Assembly: GCA_963705515.1 (NCBI GenBank)
Contig: CAVPJV010000007.1
Span: 62,001 to 126,000, forward strand
Length of the DNA: 64,000 nt
From: Gaiellasilicea sp963705515
GTDB taxonomy: Bacteria > Actinomycetota > Thermoleophilia > Gaiellales > Gaiellaceae
Direction of reading: 5' to 3'
Part shown: positions 45,114 to 53,826 of the stretch, in pieces
Position numbering within the stretch: the first letter of the stretch is position 1
Layout of the letters: each line of letters starts with the position of its first letter
The notes under the pieces: generated by a model
Told to the model about the DNA's origin: nothing
Databases searched by the model: none
What the model saw: the letters and a program-made list of their open reading frames with translations, nothing else
Position numbers and translations under genes: made by a program

Positions 45114-45686
45114 TCATGCGGCCTGCCTCAGCGCCAGCCGGACGCGCTCCTCGGCGGGCAGGTCGGGATCGACCGAGGCGAGCGCCTGCTCGGCCTCGAG
45201 CACCGAGTAGCCGAGCTCGACGAGCGCGTCGCGCGCGGTCAGGTGCACCGACGTACCGGCCGCGGTGGAGATCGGGACCGGGTCCTCGGCGCCGAGCTTC
45301 TCCTTCAGCTCGAGCACGATCCGCTCCGCGGTCTTCTTGCCGACTCCGGGAACGGCCTGGAAGCGTGCGACGTCCTGGAGCACGATCGCGCGGCGCAGCT
45401 CCGCCGCCGGCGCTCCCGAGACGATCGCGAGCGCGACCTTCGGCCCGATCCCGGCCACTGTCAGGAGGTGCAGGAAGAGCTGCCGCTCCGCCCCGTCCGC
45501 GAAGCCGTAGAGCTGGAGCGCGTCCTCGCGCACGTGCAGATACGTCTCGACGACGACCTCTCCCCCGCCCTCGGCCGCGCGCGCCGCTCCCGGTGTCGCG
45601 GCGAGCAGGTAGCCGACGCCGTTGACGTCGAGCACGAAGCCGTCGGGCGTCCTGCCGGCGAGCTGTCCCCGCAGCCGGCTGATCAT
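45114..45686 (-). CDS. ruvA: Holliday junction DNA-binding protein RuvA
   Basis: A 190-residue protein with the standard three-domain layout: OB-fold (MISRLRGQLAGRTPDGFVLD, VNGVGYLLAATPG), the helix-hairpin-helix pair (LLTVAGIGPKVALAIVSG and RFQAVPGVGKKTAERIVLEL) and the C-terminal UBA-like domain III (ARDALVELGYSVLEAEQALA). It forms the tetramer that RuvB drives along Holliday junctions. ATG 45686 is 24 bases after the ruvC stop. Confidence 0.95.
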   Translation of the reverse strand: MISRLRGQLAGRTPDGFVLDVNGVGYLLAATPGAARAAEGGGEVVVETYLHVREDALQLYGFADGAERQLFLHLLTVAGIGPKVALAIVSGAPAAELRRAIVLQDVARFQAVPGVGKKTAERIVLELKEKLGAEDPVPISTAAGTSVHLTARDALVELGYSVLEAEQALASVDPDLPAEERVRLALRQAA

Positions 45687-45710
45687 GCTGTTCCCCTCAC
45701 CCTGCTGTCT

Positions 45711-46199
45711 TCACCCTGCGATCCGCATCAGCGGCGGCGCGAGCGCGTGGCAGATCGCGACCGCGAGCGCGTCGGCGGCGTGACTCGGCGTCGGGTTCGA
45801 CTCCATCGCCAGGATCGCCCGGACCATGCGCTGCACCTGCGCCTTCTCGGCGCGGCCGTAGCCGCAGACCGCCTGCTTGACGCGGGCGGGCGGGTACTCA
45901 ACGCACTCGACGCCGACCGCCGCGGCGGCGACGAGCACCGCTCCGCGCGCCTGACCGACGGAGAGCGCGATGCGGGCGTCTGCTCCGACGAACGACTCTT
46001 CCACTGCGACGGCGGAGGGCTCGTGCTCCGCAATGAGCGCCTGCACCCGGTCGAAGATCGTCTTGAGGCGCAGCTCGGGGCGCTCCGCCGCGGGGGTTTG
46101 CCACCACCCGTGGTCGAGTGCCCTGATACGGCCTCCGCTTTCTTGGACGATCCCGTACCCGCAAGCAGCCGTCCCCGGATCGATGCCCAGAACCTTCAC
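45711..46199 (-). CDS. ruvC: Crossover junction endodeoxyribonuclease RuvC
   Basis: A 162-residue resolvase. The catalytic acids are in LGIDPGTAACGYGIV (Asp near 7), AVEESFVGADARIALS (Glu near 68) and SHAADALAVAICHAL (Asp near 145). YGRAEKAQVQRMV is the DNA-binding block. It is the first gene of ruvC-ruvA-ruvB. Start ATG 46199. Confidence 0.95.
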   Translation of the reverse strand: MKVLGIDPGTAACGYGIVQESGGRIRALDHGWWQTPAAERPELRLKTIFDRVQALIAEHEPSAVAVEESFVGADARIALSVGQARGAVLVAAAAVGVECVEYPPARVKQAVCGYGRAEKAQVQRMVRAILAMESNPTPSHAADALAVAICHALAPPLMRIAG

Positions 46200-46279
46200 G
46201 AAGAAAGGTTAGGCAGCCGGTCGGACGTTCCTGCGCCTCGCCCGGCGCGTCGCACACGCCGGGCGAAGGCGGGCAGGGT

Positions 46280-47527
46280 TTACTCCACGCTTTCGTCGAT
46301 CAGCGCCGAGGTGCCGCGCTGCAAGTCTGCGGCGATGTCGGTGAAGATCGTCTTCAGCTGTCCGGCCGAGGGCTTGTTGAAGAAGGCATTCGGCGACGAC
46401 GCGATCTGCTGGATCGCCGAGTACGCGGTGATCGCCGGCGACTCGTCCGCGCCGGTGTACGACTCGCACTTGTTGGCACCGCCGTTGTTCGCGTTCAGGT
46501 CGTAGCCGATCGAGTAGATCAACGTCCCCTTCGACTTGATCACCGCCGCGGAGGAGACGCCCTGATGGCAGGGCTGCTTGCGATACGGCGAGTTGGTCGA
46601 GTAGTAGGTCGGGCCGATGTTCGCAGCGCCGTCCGAGAGGAAGATGATCACGTTCTTGACGTCCGGGCGCCCGTTCGTCTCGAGCTCCTTCTGCGCCGCC
46701 TCCAGGGCGTTCGCGTACGCCGTGCGACCGGCGCCCTTCTGGCAGTTGATCGTCGAGACGAGCTTCGAGCTCGTGTTCAGGACGCGGTTCGTCGAGTAGT
46801 CGCTCGAGAGGCCGACGATGTTGTACGCCGCACTCGTCGAGTTGTAGTTCGCCTCGTCGGGCGTCGCGCAGCGGGCGGTCGAGCCCGTCCCGGTCGCCGG
46901 CGGCAGCACGGTCAGGCCGACCCACTGCGTCGTCGGCTCCATGTACTGCAGGAAGGTCTTCATGCCCTCGCGCGCGTTGTTCAGGTCGGTGCAGGCCGGA
47001 TCGTTCGCGCCCGACGAGGTCTGGCACATCGACCCGGTACGGTCGAGCACCATCATCACGTCGAGCGGCTTGATCCCACACGGCGAGCAGGCGGTCGACT
47101 TGGCCGTGATCTTGAACGAGTCGATCCCGAGCAGGCCGGCGAAGAACGTCTTCGTCGGCGCCTTCTCGAGCACGACGACCGCGTTGACCGGATCGCAGCC
47201 GGGAATCGAGGTGATGCACTTCGTCGTCACCGTCGTCGTCACGTCCGGGATGTCGCGGTGCTCGTTCTTGCTGCCGAGCGAGGAGCTGTAGGCCTTCGCG
47301 ACCGCTTCGGCGTTCGTCGGGTTCGGGAGCTCCTGTGCGCCGGCGAGAGCAGCGGCGTCGGCGGACGCCTGCAGCTGGCGGTGCGCGTAGTACGCGTAAC
47401 CGACGTCGATCACGAGCGCCGCGAAGCCGAGCATCACGATGAGCATCACGACCACGAGCACGATGACCTGGCCGCGCTCCTGCTGCGGCCGAATCCGGGA
47501 CCTTGCTGCCAGCTTGTGAGACACCAC
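46280..47527 (-). CDS. TadG-like pilus assembly protein with VWA domain
   Basis: A 415-residue membrane protein. A TadE/TadG-like anchor (QVIVLVVVMLIVMLGFAALV, then IDVGYAYYAHRQLQASADAA) is followed by a TadG-type region. A von Willebrand factor A domain has a MIDAS-like VMMVLDRTGSM near residue 160-170 and IIFLSDGAANIG. Many cysteines in the exported part suggest disulfides. GTG 47527 is favoured because GGGAGG lies 8 bases upstream. It belongs functionally with the tad operon 6 kb away but is unlinked from it. Confidence 0.75.
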   Translation of the reverse strand: MVSHKLAARSRIRPQQERGQVIVLVVVMLIVMLGFAALVIDVGYAYYAHRQLQASADAAALAGAQELPNPTNAEAVAKAYSSSLGSKNEHRDIPDVTTTVTTKCITSIPGCDPVNAVVVLEKAPTKTFFAGLLGIDSFKITAKSTACSPCGIKPLDVMMVLDRTGSMCQTSSGANDPACTDLNNAREGMKTFLQYMEPTTQWVGLTVLPPATGTGSTARCATPDEANYNSTSAAYNIVGLSSDYSTNRVLNTSSKLVSTINCQKGAGRTAYANALEAAQKELETNGRPDVKNVIIFLSDGAANIGPTYYSTNSPYRKQPCHQGVSSAAVIKSKGTLIYSIGYDLNANNGGANKCESYTGADESPAITAYSAIQQIASSPNAFFNKPSAGQLKTIFTDIAADLQRGTSALIDESVE

Positions 47528-47605
47528 GTCCGGAACCTCCCTGAGACGGCGTGGCCGCACAACGCCTCGATGACTCGAACTGCCCTGGTTGGAGCATCGT
47601 CAGGG

Positions 47606-47647
47606 AGCGGCGGCAGCGCCCCCCTCTAAGGGGTGATTACCGCCGCT
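47606..47647. terminator. Hairpin between yebC and the VWA gene
   Basis: Outer arms AGCGGCGG/CCGCCGCT enclose an inner CCCC/GGGG stem with loop TCTAA. It follows the yebC stop on the minus strand. No clear T-run is present, so the terminator role is tentative; a leader structure of the next gene is an alternative. Confidence 0.4.
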
Positions 47648-47673
47648 AGAACGAGTGATTCGAGCGTCTCGGG

Positions 47674-48429
47674 CTACGAGGAGACGAGCTCGAGCATCTG
47701 CTCGGGGATGTCGAAGTTCGCGGATACGTCCTGCACGTCGTCGTTGTCCTCGAGCGCCTCGATCAGGCGGATCAGCTTCTTCGCAGACGCCTCGTCGGCG
47801 ACCTCGACCGTCGTCTTCGGGATCATCGTCAGCTCCGCCGACTGGATCTCGATCCCGGCCGCCTCGATCGCCTCGCGAACGGCGGTGAGCTCCTCCGGCG
47901 CGGACGAGACCTGGAAGACGTCGCCGTCGCGCTCGACGTCGTCCGCCCCGCCATCGGCCGCCGCGAGCGTCAGCTCGTCCTCGTCCGCTCCCTCGGCGTC
48001 GACCAGCACGACGCCGCGGCGCTCGAAGAGCCACGCGACCGCACCCGTGGTGCCGAGGTTGCCGCCGTGCTTGGAGAAGGTGTGCCGCACGTCGGAGGCG
48101 GTGCGGTTGCGGTTGTCGGTCAGGGCTTCGACGAGCACGGCGACGCCGTCGGGGCCGTACCCCTCGTAGACGATCGTCTCGTAGGCGGCAGCATCGGCGT
48201 CCGTGCCGGCGCCCCGCGCGATCGCGCGCTCGATCGTGTCCTTGGGCATCGAGTACGACTTCGCCTTCTCGATCGCGTTCTGCAGCGAGAGGTTCGCAGC
48301 CGGGTCGGCGCCGCCCTCCTTCGCCGCGACGATGATCGCCTTCGAGAGCTTCGTGAAGAGCTTGCCGCGCTTCGCGTCGGCCGCGCCCTTCTTGTGCTTG
48401 ATCGTCGACCACTTGCTATGCCCCGACAT
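47674..48429 (-). CDS. yebC: YebC/PmpR family regulator (TACO1-like)
   Basis: A 251-residue protein with the full family signature: MSGHSKWSTIKHKKGAADAK, RGKLFTKLSKAI, MPKDTIERAIARGAG, YEGYGPDGVAVLVEALTDNR, VRHTFSKHGGNLGTTGAVAW and LVDAEGADEDELTL. Family members act as transcription regulators or help translation of proline stretches. ATG 48429 is preceded by GAGGAGA. It lies between pdxT and the VWA gene. Confidence 0.95.
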   Translation of the reverse strand: MSGHSKWSTIKHKKGAADAKRGKLFTKLSKAIIVAAKEGGADPAANLSLQNAIEKAKSYSMPKDTIERAIARGAGTDADAAAYETIVYEGYGPDGVAVLVEALTDNRNRTASDVRHTFSKHGGNLGTTGAVAWLFERRGVVLVDAEGADEDELTLAAADGGADDVERDGDVFQVSSAPEELTAVREAIEAAGIEIQSAELTMIPKTTVEVADEASAKKLIRLIEALEDNDDVQDVSANFDIPEQMLELVSS

Positions 48430-48444
48430 GCATCTCCTCTCTCG

Positions 48445-49125
48445 TCATGTCCCCGAACGCGCGGCTCCCGCCGGGCGGAGCCCGGCTCCGCCGCGCTCGC
48501 CACGCTGGACTTCGCTCTCCTCGGCGGGCCGTGCTTGTGCACTGTCCCGCCTCGGGACGCTCGCCAGCGCGGCGTCGGGAACAAGACGCGCTTCGCGGGC
48601 GAGCTCCAGGAAGCGCTCGTGCACGCGCGTGTCGCCGGTCAGCTCCGGATGGAAGGACGCGACCAGGAAGCGACCCTGCTGCAGGAGCACGGGCGTGCCG
48701 TCGTGGCGCGCGAGCACCTCGACGTCGGCGCCGGCAGCGGTGACACGCGGCGCGCGGATGAACACTCCTCGCATCGGCTCCGCGTCGTCGCCGAGATCGA
48801 GATCGGCCTCGAAGCTGGCGAGCTGGCGGCCGTAGCCGTTGCGCTCCACGTCGACGTCCACGAGCCCGAGATGCGCGCGGTCGAGCAGGATCATCCCCGC
48901 GCAGGTGCCGAACACCGGCGCGGCGAACCGGCGGACCGCCTCCTCGAGCCCGTAGAGCCGCATCAGGCGGGTGATCGCGGTCGACTCCCCGCCCGGGATC
49001 ACGAGCCCGTCGAGACCCTCGAGCTGCTCCGGCAGACGCACCTCGACCACGTCCGCGCCGAGCGCGCGCAGCATCGCCACGTGCTCGCGGAAGTTGCCCT
49101 GCACGGCAAGGACGCCGATCCTCAT
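48445..49125 (-). CDS. pdxT: Pyridoxal 5'-phosphate synthase glutaminase subunit PdxT
   Basis: A 226-residue class I glutaminase that supplies ammonia to PdxS. The core has LVIPGGESTAITRLMRLYGL, the nucleophile Cys75 in VFGTCAGMILLD, and the His/Glu pair in FLVASFHPELTGD. The C-terminal 30 residues (AQARPAEESEVQRGERGG onward) are longer than in most PdxT proteins and low in complexity. It is separated from pdxS by a membrane-protein gene. Start ATG 49125. Confidence 0.95.
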   Translation of the reverse strand: MRIGVLAVQGNFREHVAMLRALGADVVEVRLPEQLEGLDGLVIPGGESTAITRLMRLYGLEEAVRRFAAPVFGTCAGMILLDRAHLGLVDVDVERNGYGRQLASFEADLDLGDDAEPMRGVFIRAPRVTAAGADVEVLARHDGTPVLLQQGRFLVASFHPELTGDTRVHERFLELAREARLVPDAALASVPRRDSAQARPAEESEVQRGERGGAGLRPAGAARSGT

Positions 49126-49146
49126 GCCTGGATTGTAGAAGCCGCT

Positions 49147-50076
49147 CTAGGAGGGCCCGTCGTCGTGCAGCGTCGGCTGGCGCAGCAACGTGCCGAGCAG
49201 CACGAACGCGGCGCCGAGGCCGACGTAGATCAGCGACGTCTGCCAGAGCTCGAGCCCGTCGCGGTTGCCCGGCACCGGCACGATCGGGAGCGTGGCGACG
49301 ACCGTGTCCGGCTCGTCGACGAAGTGCGTCGTGACGAGGACGAGCCCGAAGGCGCCGACCACCGCCCACACCGAGCGCTCGAACGCGCGGGCGAGCGAGA
49401 TGAAGCCGAGTGCGAGCAGCCCGATCAGCACCCAGCCGACCCCCCACGAGTCGAGCAGGGTGACGATCGCGGTGCCGATCAGGAGCGCCGCCGCGACGTG
49501 TCTCCAGAACGCCCAGGGACGGCGGCCGGGGTCGCCGTCGAGCGCACGCGCGATCGCAAGCTCGACGAGGCCGAGGAAGAGCGCGGCCCACTGGAGCCAG
49601 TTGCCGCGGCCCAGGATCCCTGCCACGAGGTCGAGCACCAGCACCACCTGCGCGACGGTCGCGGCGAGCATCAGCAGCGGAAACCGCAGGCGCCTGGCAG
49701 CGGCGAGCGCCGCCGCGAGGACGACGACCGCGACGAGCAGCGGTGCCAGCTCGAAGTCGTCGTCGAACGGCACGGCGCCGTCCCCGAGGCCGACTGCGTT
49801 CAGCAGCGCGCCGGCCAGAACCCCAGTGGCAGCGACGGCGACGAACGCCGTCAGCCCGGCCACCACCGGCCGTCCCTCGCGGTCGAAGCGGGCCACGAGC
49901 GCGATCAGGATCAGGAGGACGAGCGCCGTCCAGCCGGCAAGACCCCACGAGCCGTTGCGGTTGCCGAGGTCGCCGAGCAGCGCGGCGAGCGCCAGGAGCA
50001 CGGTCAGAGCGCCCGCGTAGACGAGGAACGACGAGGACGACCACGCCGGCCGCAGCGCGACAGGAAGCTGACTCAT
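49147..50076 (-). CDS. Polytopic membrane protein between pdxT and pdxS
   Basis: About 309 residues with eight or more membrane helices (VYAGALTVLLALAALLGDLG, WTALVLLILIALVARF, LLVAVVVLAAALAAARRL, LLIGTAIVTLLDSW, SLIYVGLGAAFVLLGTLL). No enzymatic motif is seen. I prefer ATG 50076 (MSQLPVALRPAW) to ATG 50094. Lying inside the pdxS-pdxT pair suggests an envelope or transport role linked to vitamin B6, but this is inference only. Confidence 0.65.
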   Translation of the reverse strand: MSQLPVALRPAWSSSSFLVYAGALTVLLALAALLGDLGNRNGSWGLAGWTALVLLILIALVARFDREGRPVVAGLTAFVAVAATGVLAGALLNAVGLGDGAVPFDDDFELAPLLVAVVVLAAALAAARRLRFPLLMLAATVAQVVLVLDLVAGILGRGNWLQWAALFLGLVELAIARALDGDPGRRPWAFWRHVAAALLIGTAIVTLLDSWGVGWVLIGLLALGFISLARAFERSVWAVVGAFGLVLVTTHFVDEPDTVVATLPIVPVPGNRDGLELWQTSLIYVGLGAAFVLLGTLLRQPTLHDDGPS

Positions 50077-50118
50077 CGTCGGCGAGTCTGGCAACGGCGC
50101 CGGACGGCGCAGCGGCGA

Positions 50119-51003
50119 CTACCAGCCGCGGGTCTCGAGCAGCTCGCTCGGCTCGAGCGAAGCGGTCGAGATGCCGACCATCGGCTCGCCGAGGCCGGCG
50201 GAGACGCGCGCGAGGATGTCGGCGTCGCGGAAGTGCGTCGTCGCCTCGACGATCGCCTTCGCGCGCAGCGCCGGGTCGCCCGACTTGAAGATCCCCGAGC
50301 CGACGAAGACGCCGTCGGCGCCGAGCTGCATGCAGAGAGCGGCGTCCGCGGGAGTGGCGATGCCGCCCGCCGTGAACGTCACGACCGGGAGCTTCCCGTT
50401 CTCGGCGACCCACTTGACGATCTCGTAGGGCGCGCGCAACTCCTTCGCCTCGGCGTAGAGCTCCTCCTCGCGCAGCGACCCGAGCCGCCTGATGCCGCCG
50501 AAGACGGCGCGCATGTGCGTGACGGCGTTGACGACGTCGCCGGTGCCCGCCTCGCCCTTCGTGCGGATCATCGCCGCGCCCTCTGCGATCCGCCGCAGCG
50601 CCTCGCCGAGATTCGTGGCGCCGCAGACGAACGGGATCTCGAACGCCCACTTGTCGACGTGGTGCGCCACGTCGGCCGGCGTCAGCACCTCCGACTCGTC
50701 GATGTAGTCGATCTCGAGCGCCTGCAGGATCTGCGCCTCGACGAAGTGGCCGATACGGCACTTCGCCATCACCGGGATCGTCACCGCCTCCTGGATCTCG
50801 GTGATCATCGCCGGATCGGACATGCGCGCGACGCCGCCGTCGCGCCGGATGTCGGCCGGAACGCGCTCGAGCGCCATCACGGCGACGGCTCCCGCGTCCT
50901 CCGCGATCTTCGCCTGCTCGGCGTTGACGACGTCCATGATCACGCCGCCCTTGAGCATCTCTGCGAGCCCGCTCTTGACCCGCATCGTCCCGGTCTCGGT
51001 CAT
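50119..51003 (-). CDS. pdxS: Pyridoxal 5'-phosphate synthase subunit PdxS
   Basis: A 294-residue TIM-barrel synthase that makes PLP from ribose 5-phosphate, glyceraldehyde 3-phosphate and ammonia. Signatures: KSGLAEMLKGGVIMDVVNAE, VMALERVPADIRRDGGVARM, PVMAKCRIGHFVEAQIL (catalytic Lys), GEAGTGDVVNAVTHMR, FTAGGIATPADAALCMQLGA and DGVFVGSGIFKSGDP. ATG 51003 (MTETGTMRVKSGLAEML) is chosen over an upstream in-frame extension, which reads through the repeat region. Confidence 0.97.
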   Translation of the reverse strand: MTETGTMRVKSGLAEMLKGGVIMDVVNAEQAKIAEDAGAVAVMALERVPADIRRDGGVARMSDPAMITEIQEAVTIPVMAKCRIGHFVEAQILQALEIDYIDESEVLTPADVAHHVDKWAFEIPFVCGATNLGEALRRIAEGAAMIRTKGEAGTGDVVNAVTHMRAVFGGIRRLGSLREEELYAEAKELRAPYEIVKWVAENGKLPVVTFTAGGIATPADAALCMQLGADGVFVGSGIFKSGDPALRAKAIVEATTHFRDADILARVSAGLGEPMVGISTASLEPSELLETRGW

Positions 51004-51082
51004 GGGACGGAGTGTAGCCACGCTCGCATCGCACGCTCGAATGTGCGAGAACATGCATACCGAACGCGACTCCTCTCCCCCT

Positions 51083-51120
51083 CCAGACGGAGCGGCCGCC
51101 TCGGCGGCTTCGCCGTCTGG
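51083..51120. repeat. Long hairpin upstream of pdxS
   Basis: Outer arms CCAGACGG/CCGTCTGG with an inner GCCGCC-tc-GGCGGC stem, 38 bases in all. It lies 80 bases upstream of the pdxS start on the minus strand and could be in its 5' leader. Confidence 0.5.
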
Positions 51121-51141
51121 CCCAGAAAGGAGCGTTCGGCA

Positions 51142-51170
51142 GAGGGGTCTGCGCTCAGCGCAGACCCCTC
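51142..51170. repeat. Perfect 13-bp stem hairpin
   Basis: Arms GAGGGGTCTGCGC and GCGCAGACCCCTC around the loop TCA. It sits between the hairpin at 51083 and the tandem array at 51175. Either strand could fold; no T-run follows. Confidence 0.6.
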
Positions 51171-51174
51171 GCTT

Positions 51175-51455
51175 TGCGCAGGGACACCGGCAAAGCCGGT
51201 GTCCGCGCATCGAAAACCCCTGAAGCTGCTCCGTCCCGGCCGCGGTCGATCAGCTCGGCCGCTCACGCACTGCGCAGGGACACCGGCAAAGCCGGTGCCC
51301 GCGCATGAAAACCCCTGAAGCTGCTCCGTCCCGGCCGCGGTCGATCAGCTCGGCCGCTCTCGCATTGCGCAGGGACACCGGCAAAGCCGGTGTCCGCGCT
51401 GAAAACCCCTGAAGCTGCTCCGTCCCGGCCGCGGTCGATCAGCTCGGCCGCTCTG
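51175..51455. repeat. Three tandem ~95-bp repeats with hairpin cores
   Basis: Units begin at about 51175, 51271 and 51366 (spacing 96 and 95) and are nearly identical. Each starts TGCGCAGG, contains the hairpin GACACCGGC-AAA-GCCGGTGTC (unit 2 has one change), then GAAAACCCCTGAAGCTGCTC and a GGCCGCGGTCGATCAGCTCG block. There are no unique spacers. It occupies the gap between the coiled-coil gene and pdxS. Confidence 0.75.
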
Positions 51456-51474
51456 GTTTCGGCTTCGGCGGTGA

Positions 51475-52917
51475 CTAGCTGCCTGACGCGACGGACTCGC
51501 CGAGCTGCTTCGACCACCAGTCGGTCTCGCGCTGGTCCATCTGCTGCTGCAGCTGGCCGACGTACTTGGCGAGGTCGCTTTCCCGCTTGCCGAGGCGCAG
51601 CTCGAGCTCGCCGACGGTCTTCTCGCGCTGCTCGAGCTTGATGTCGCGCAGCTCGGAGTCGGCCTCGAGGCGCGCCCACCGCTCCTCGATCTCGGCCTCG
51701 CGCTCGTCGAGCTCCCGCATCCGGTCGGAGATCGACTCCTCGGTCTGGCCGAGGCGCTTCTCGCGGCGCTCGACGCGGGCGCGATTCGACTCGAGCAGGG
51801 TCTCGGAGCTCGTGACCTCGGCCTCGCGGGCTGCGAGCTCGCGGCGGAGGTCGTCCAGCCGGCGCGCCTCGTCCTCGAGATGGGCCGCGGTCTGCTCCTC
51901 CGCCTCGTCGCGGCGAAGCTGCGACTCGCGCCGGTTCAGCTCCGCCTCGCGGGCGGCGAGCTCGGACTCCTTCGCCGACACCTCGGCGCGCTTGGCGCTC
52001 ATCGCTGCGACGACCTCGCCCGTGCCGGAGCGCTCCTCGGCGAGCCGCTCGAGGTCGGCGGTGATCCGGTCGGCCTTCGCCTTCAGCTCGGCCTCGCGGG
52101 CGTCGTGAGCCTCCTCGCGCGCGGTCACCATCGCCCGCGACTTGATCAGCTCGCGCTCGCGCTCGGCGATCTCGCGGTCGCGGTTCGCGACCTCGCCTTC
52201 CTGCTCGCGCAGGCTCGCCTCGCGCTGTGTGAGCATGGACTCACGTGCCTCGACACGGCCGGTCGACTCGACCACGGTCGACTCGAGCTCTCCGAGCTTC
52301 CGCTCGAGCGCGCGCTCGCGCTGAGCCAGTGCAGCCTCCTGCTTCGCGAGCTCGGTGACCGCAGACATGCGCTCACGCTCGCCGGCGTCCAGCTCCCGGA
52401 GCTTGATCGTGATCTGCTTCTCGCGCTCGGTCGTCCGCATCTCCGCGGCTGCGAGCTCGGACTTCAGCTCCGCCAGCCGCTGCTGCTCGGCGGTGGCCGC
52501 CTCTGCGCGCTTGTGGATCTCCCGCTCGCTCTCCTCGAGCGCGGCCTGGGCCGCAGCCAGCTTGGCAGCGCGGCCGTCGATCTCCTCCGAGCGGATCGAG
52601 AGGGTCTGCGAATCGACCTTTCCGTGCGTCAGCGCCTCCTGCAGCTCCGCGAGCTCGTCGCGCAGATCCTGCTCGCGGACGAGCGCCTGCGCGAGGTCGC
52701 CGCGGAGTGCTTCGAGCTCGCCGAAGTCCGGCAGCGCGACCTCGGCGGCGGGTGCCATCTCGACCGGCTCGGCCGGGGCGTCCGCATCCGCGGCCGGTGA
52801 CGGGCTCTCCGCCTCGACGGGGGGCGCAGCCTCCTCACCGTCGCGGCGCCGCTCGAGCTTGCCGCGAAGACCGGTGCCGAAGCCCCCCTCGGTCTCGTGC
52901 TGCTCGCGCGTGGCCAT
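51475..52917 (-). CDS. Long coiled-coil protein at the end of the tad operon
   Basis: A 480-residue protein: a charged N-terminus, an Ala/Pro/Glu-rich linker (residues about 30-60) and then almost 400 residues of unbroken coiled coil rich in Glu, Arg and Ala (for example ELAAREAELNRRESQLRRDE and ERRWARL-like heptads). No membrane helix. ATG 52917 overlaps the tadC stop (ATGA), so it is translated with the pilus genes. It could be a cytoplasmic scaffold for the Tad machine. I know of no named family member. Confidence 0.65.
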   Translation of the reverse strand: MATREQHETEGGFGTGLRGKLERRRDGEEAAPPVEAESPSPAADADAPAEPVEMAPAAEVALPDFGELEALRGDLAQALVREQDLRDELAELQEALTHGKVDSQTLSIRSEEIDGRAAKLAAAQAALEESEREIHKRAEAATAEQQRLAELKSELAAAEMRTTEREKQITIKLRELDAGERERMSAVTELAKQEAALAQRERALERKLGELESTVVESTGRVEARESMLTQREASLREQEGEVANRDREIAERERELIKSRAMVTAREEAHDAREAELKAKADRITADLERLAEERSGTGEVVAAMSAKRAEVSAKESELAAREAELNRRESQLRRDEAEEQTAAHLEDEARRLDDLRRELAAREAEVTSSETLLESNRARVERREKRLGQTEESISDRMRELDEREAEIEERWARLEADSELRDIKLEQREKTVGELELRLGKRESDLAKYVGQLQQQMDQRETDWWSKQLGESVASGS

Positions 52918-53822
52918 CAGAAGAGCTTGGCGAGGTTGATGAACGCGGGGCCGAGGATGACCAGGAACATGGCCGGGAAGATGAAGAGCACCGTCGGGAA
53001 GAGCATCTTGATCGGCGACTTCATCGCCCGTTCCTCGGCCGCCGCCTGGCGCTTCAACCGCGAGTCTGCGGCCTGCACGCGCAGGATCCGGCCGAGCGAG
53101 ATGCCGAGCTGGTCGGCCTGGATGATCGCGCGGCTGAACGAGGCGACCTCGGGCGTCGCGGCGCGCTCGGCGAGCTTCTTGAGCGCGTCCTGCCGCGACT
53201 CGCCGATCCGGATCTCGCCCAGGGTCAGCGCGAACTCCTCGGCGAGCGCGCCCTCCATGTGCTCCGTCAGCTTGTCGACGGCGCCGTCGAAGCCGAGGCC
53301 GGCCTCGACCGAGACGGCGAGCAGGTCGAGCGCGTCCGGCAGCTGGGCCCGGATCTCGTCCCGCCGCTTGCGCGTCCGGACACCGACGATGAAACCGGGC
53401 GCGATGAACCCACCGATGCCGAAGAGCAGGGCGAACATGAAGCCCATCGAGGCGCCGCCCACCATGCCGCCGATCAGCAGGCCGAAGAAGCCGAGGCCGA
53501 GCCCCAGCGCGCCCTTGGCGGCCAGGAACATCGTCGGCGTCACGCTGCGGCCCATGCCGGCTGCGAGCAGCCGCGCCGCGATCGCCTCCATGGTCAGGCG
53601 CGGGTTGAGGCGAAGGACGATTCCGGCGAGCGAGCCCGCCGCGGGGACGATCACGCGCTCGTGGAAGCGCAGCCGCTCGAAGCCGGCGACCGCCGACCGG
53701 ATCCGGCCGTATTCCGCCGCCCGCTTGACCGCGCGCTGGCGATCCCGTGACGGCTGGGTGACGACCTCGCCGGCGAAGTACGCGGCGGCGGCGAGCATGA
53801 GGATGGCGAGTGCGAGAACCAT
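52917..53822 (-). CDS. tadC: Tad pilus inner-membrane platform protein TadC (T2SSF family)
   Basis: A 301-residue membrane protein of the type II secretion F family. It has an N-terminal helix (VLALAILMLAAAAYFAGEVV), two central helices (LGLGFFGLLIGGMVGGASMG and FMFALLFGIGGFIAPGFIV), the cytoplasmic F domain (LPDALDLLAVSVEAGLGFDG and ALTLGEIRIGESRQDALKKL) and a C-terminal helix. With TadB it anchors the CpaF ATPase. The start is 4 bases after the VWA-TadB stop. Confidence 0.88.
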   Translation of the reverse strand: MVLALAILMLAAAAYFAGEVVTQPSRDRQRAVKRAAEYGRIRSAVAGFERLRFHERVIVPAAGSLAGIVLRLNPRLTMEAIAARLLAAGMGRSVTPTMFLAAKGALGLGLGFFGLLIGGMVGGASMGFMFALLFGIGGFIAPGFIVGVRTRKRRDEIRAQLPDALDLLAVSVEAGLGFDGAVDKLTEHMEGALAEEFALTLGEIRIGESRQDALKKLAERAATPEVASFSRAIIQADQLGISLGRILRVQAADSRLKRQAAAEERAMKSPIKMLFPTVLFIFPAMFLVILGPAFINLAKLF

Positions 53823-53826
53823 GTGA

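Noticed and set aside
51175..51455. Possible CRISPR array
   Set aside because: The whole 95-base unit is repeated, with no unique spacers and no cas genes nearby.
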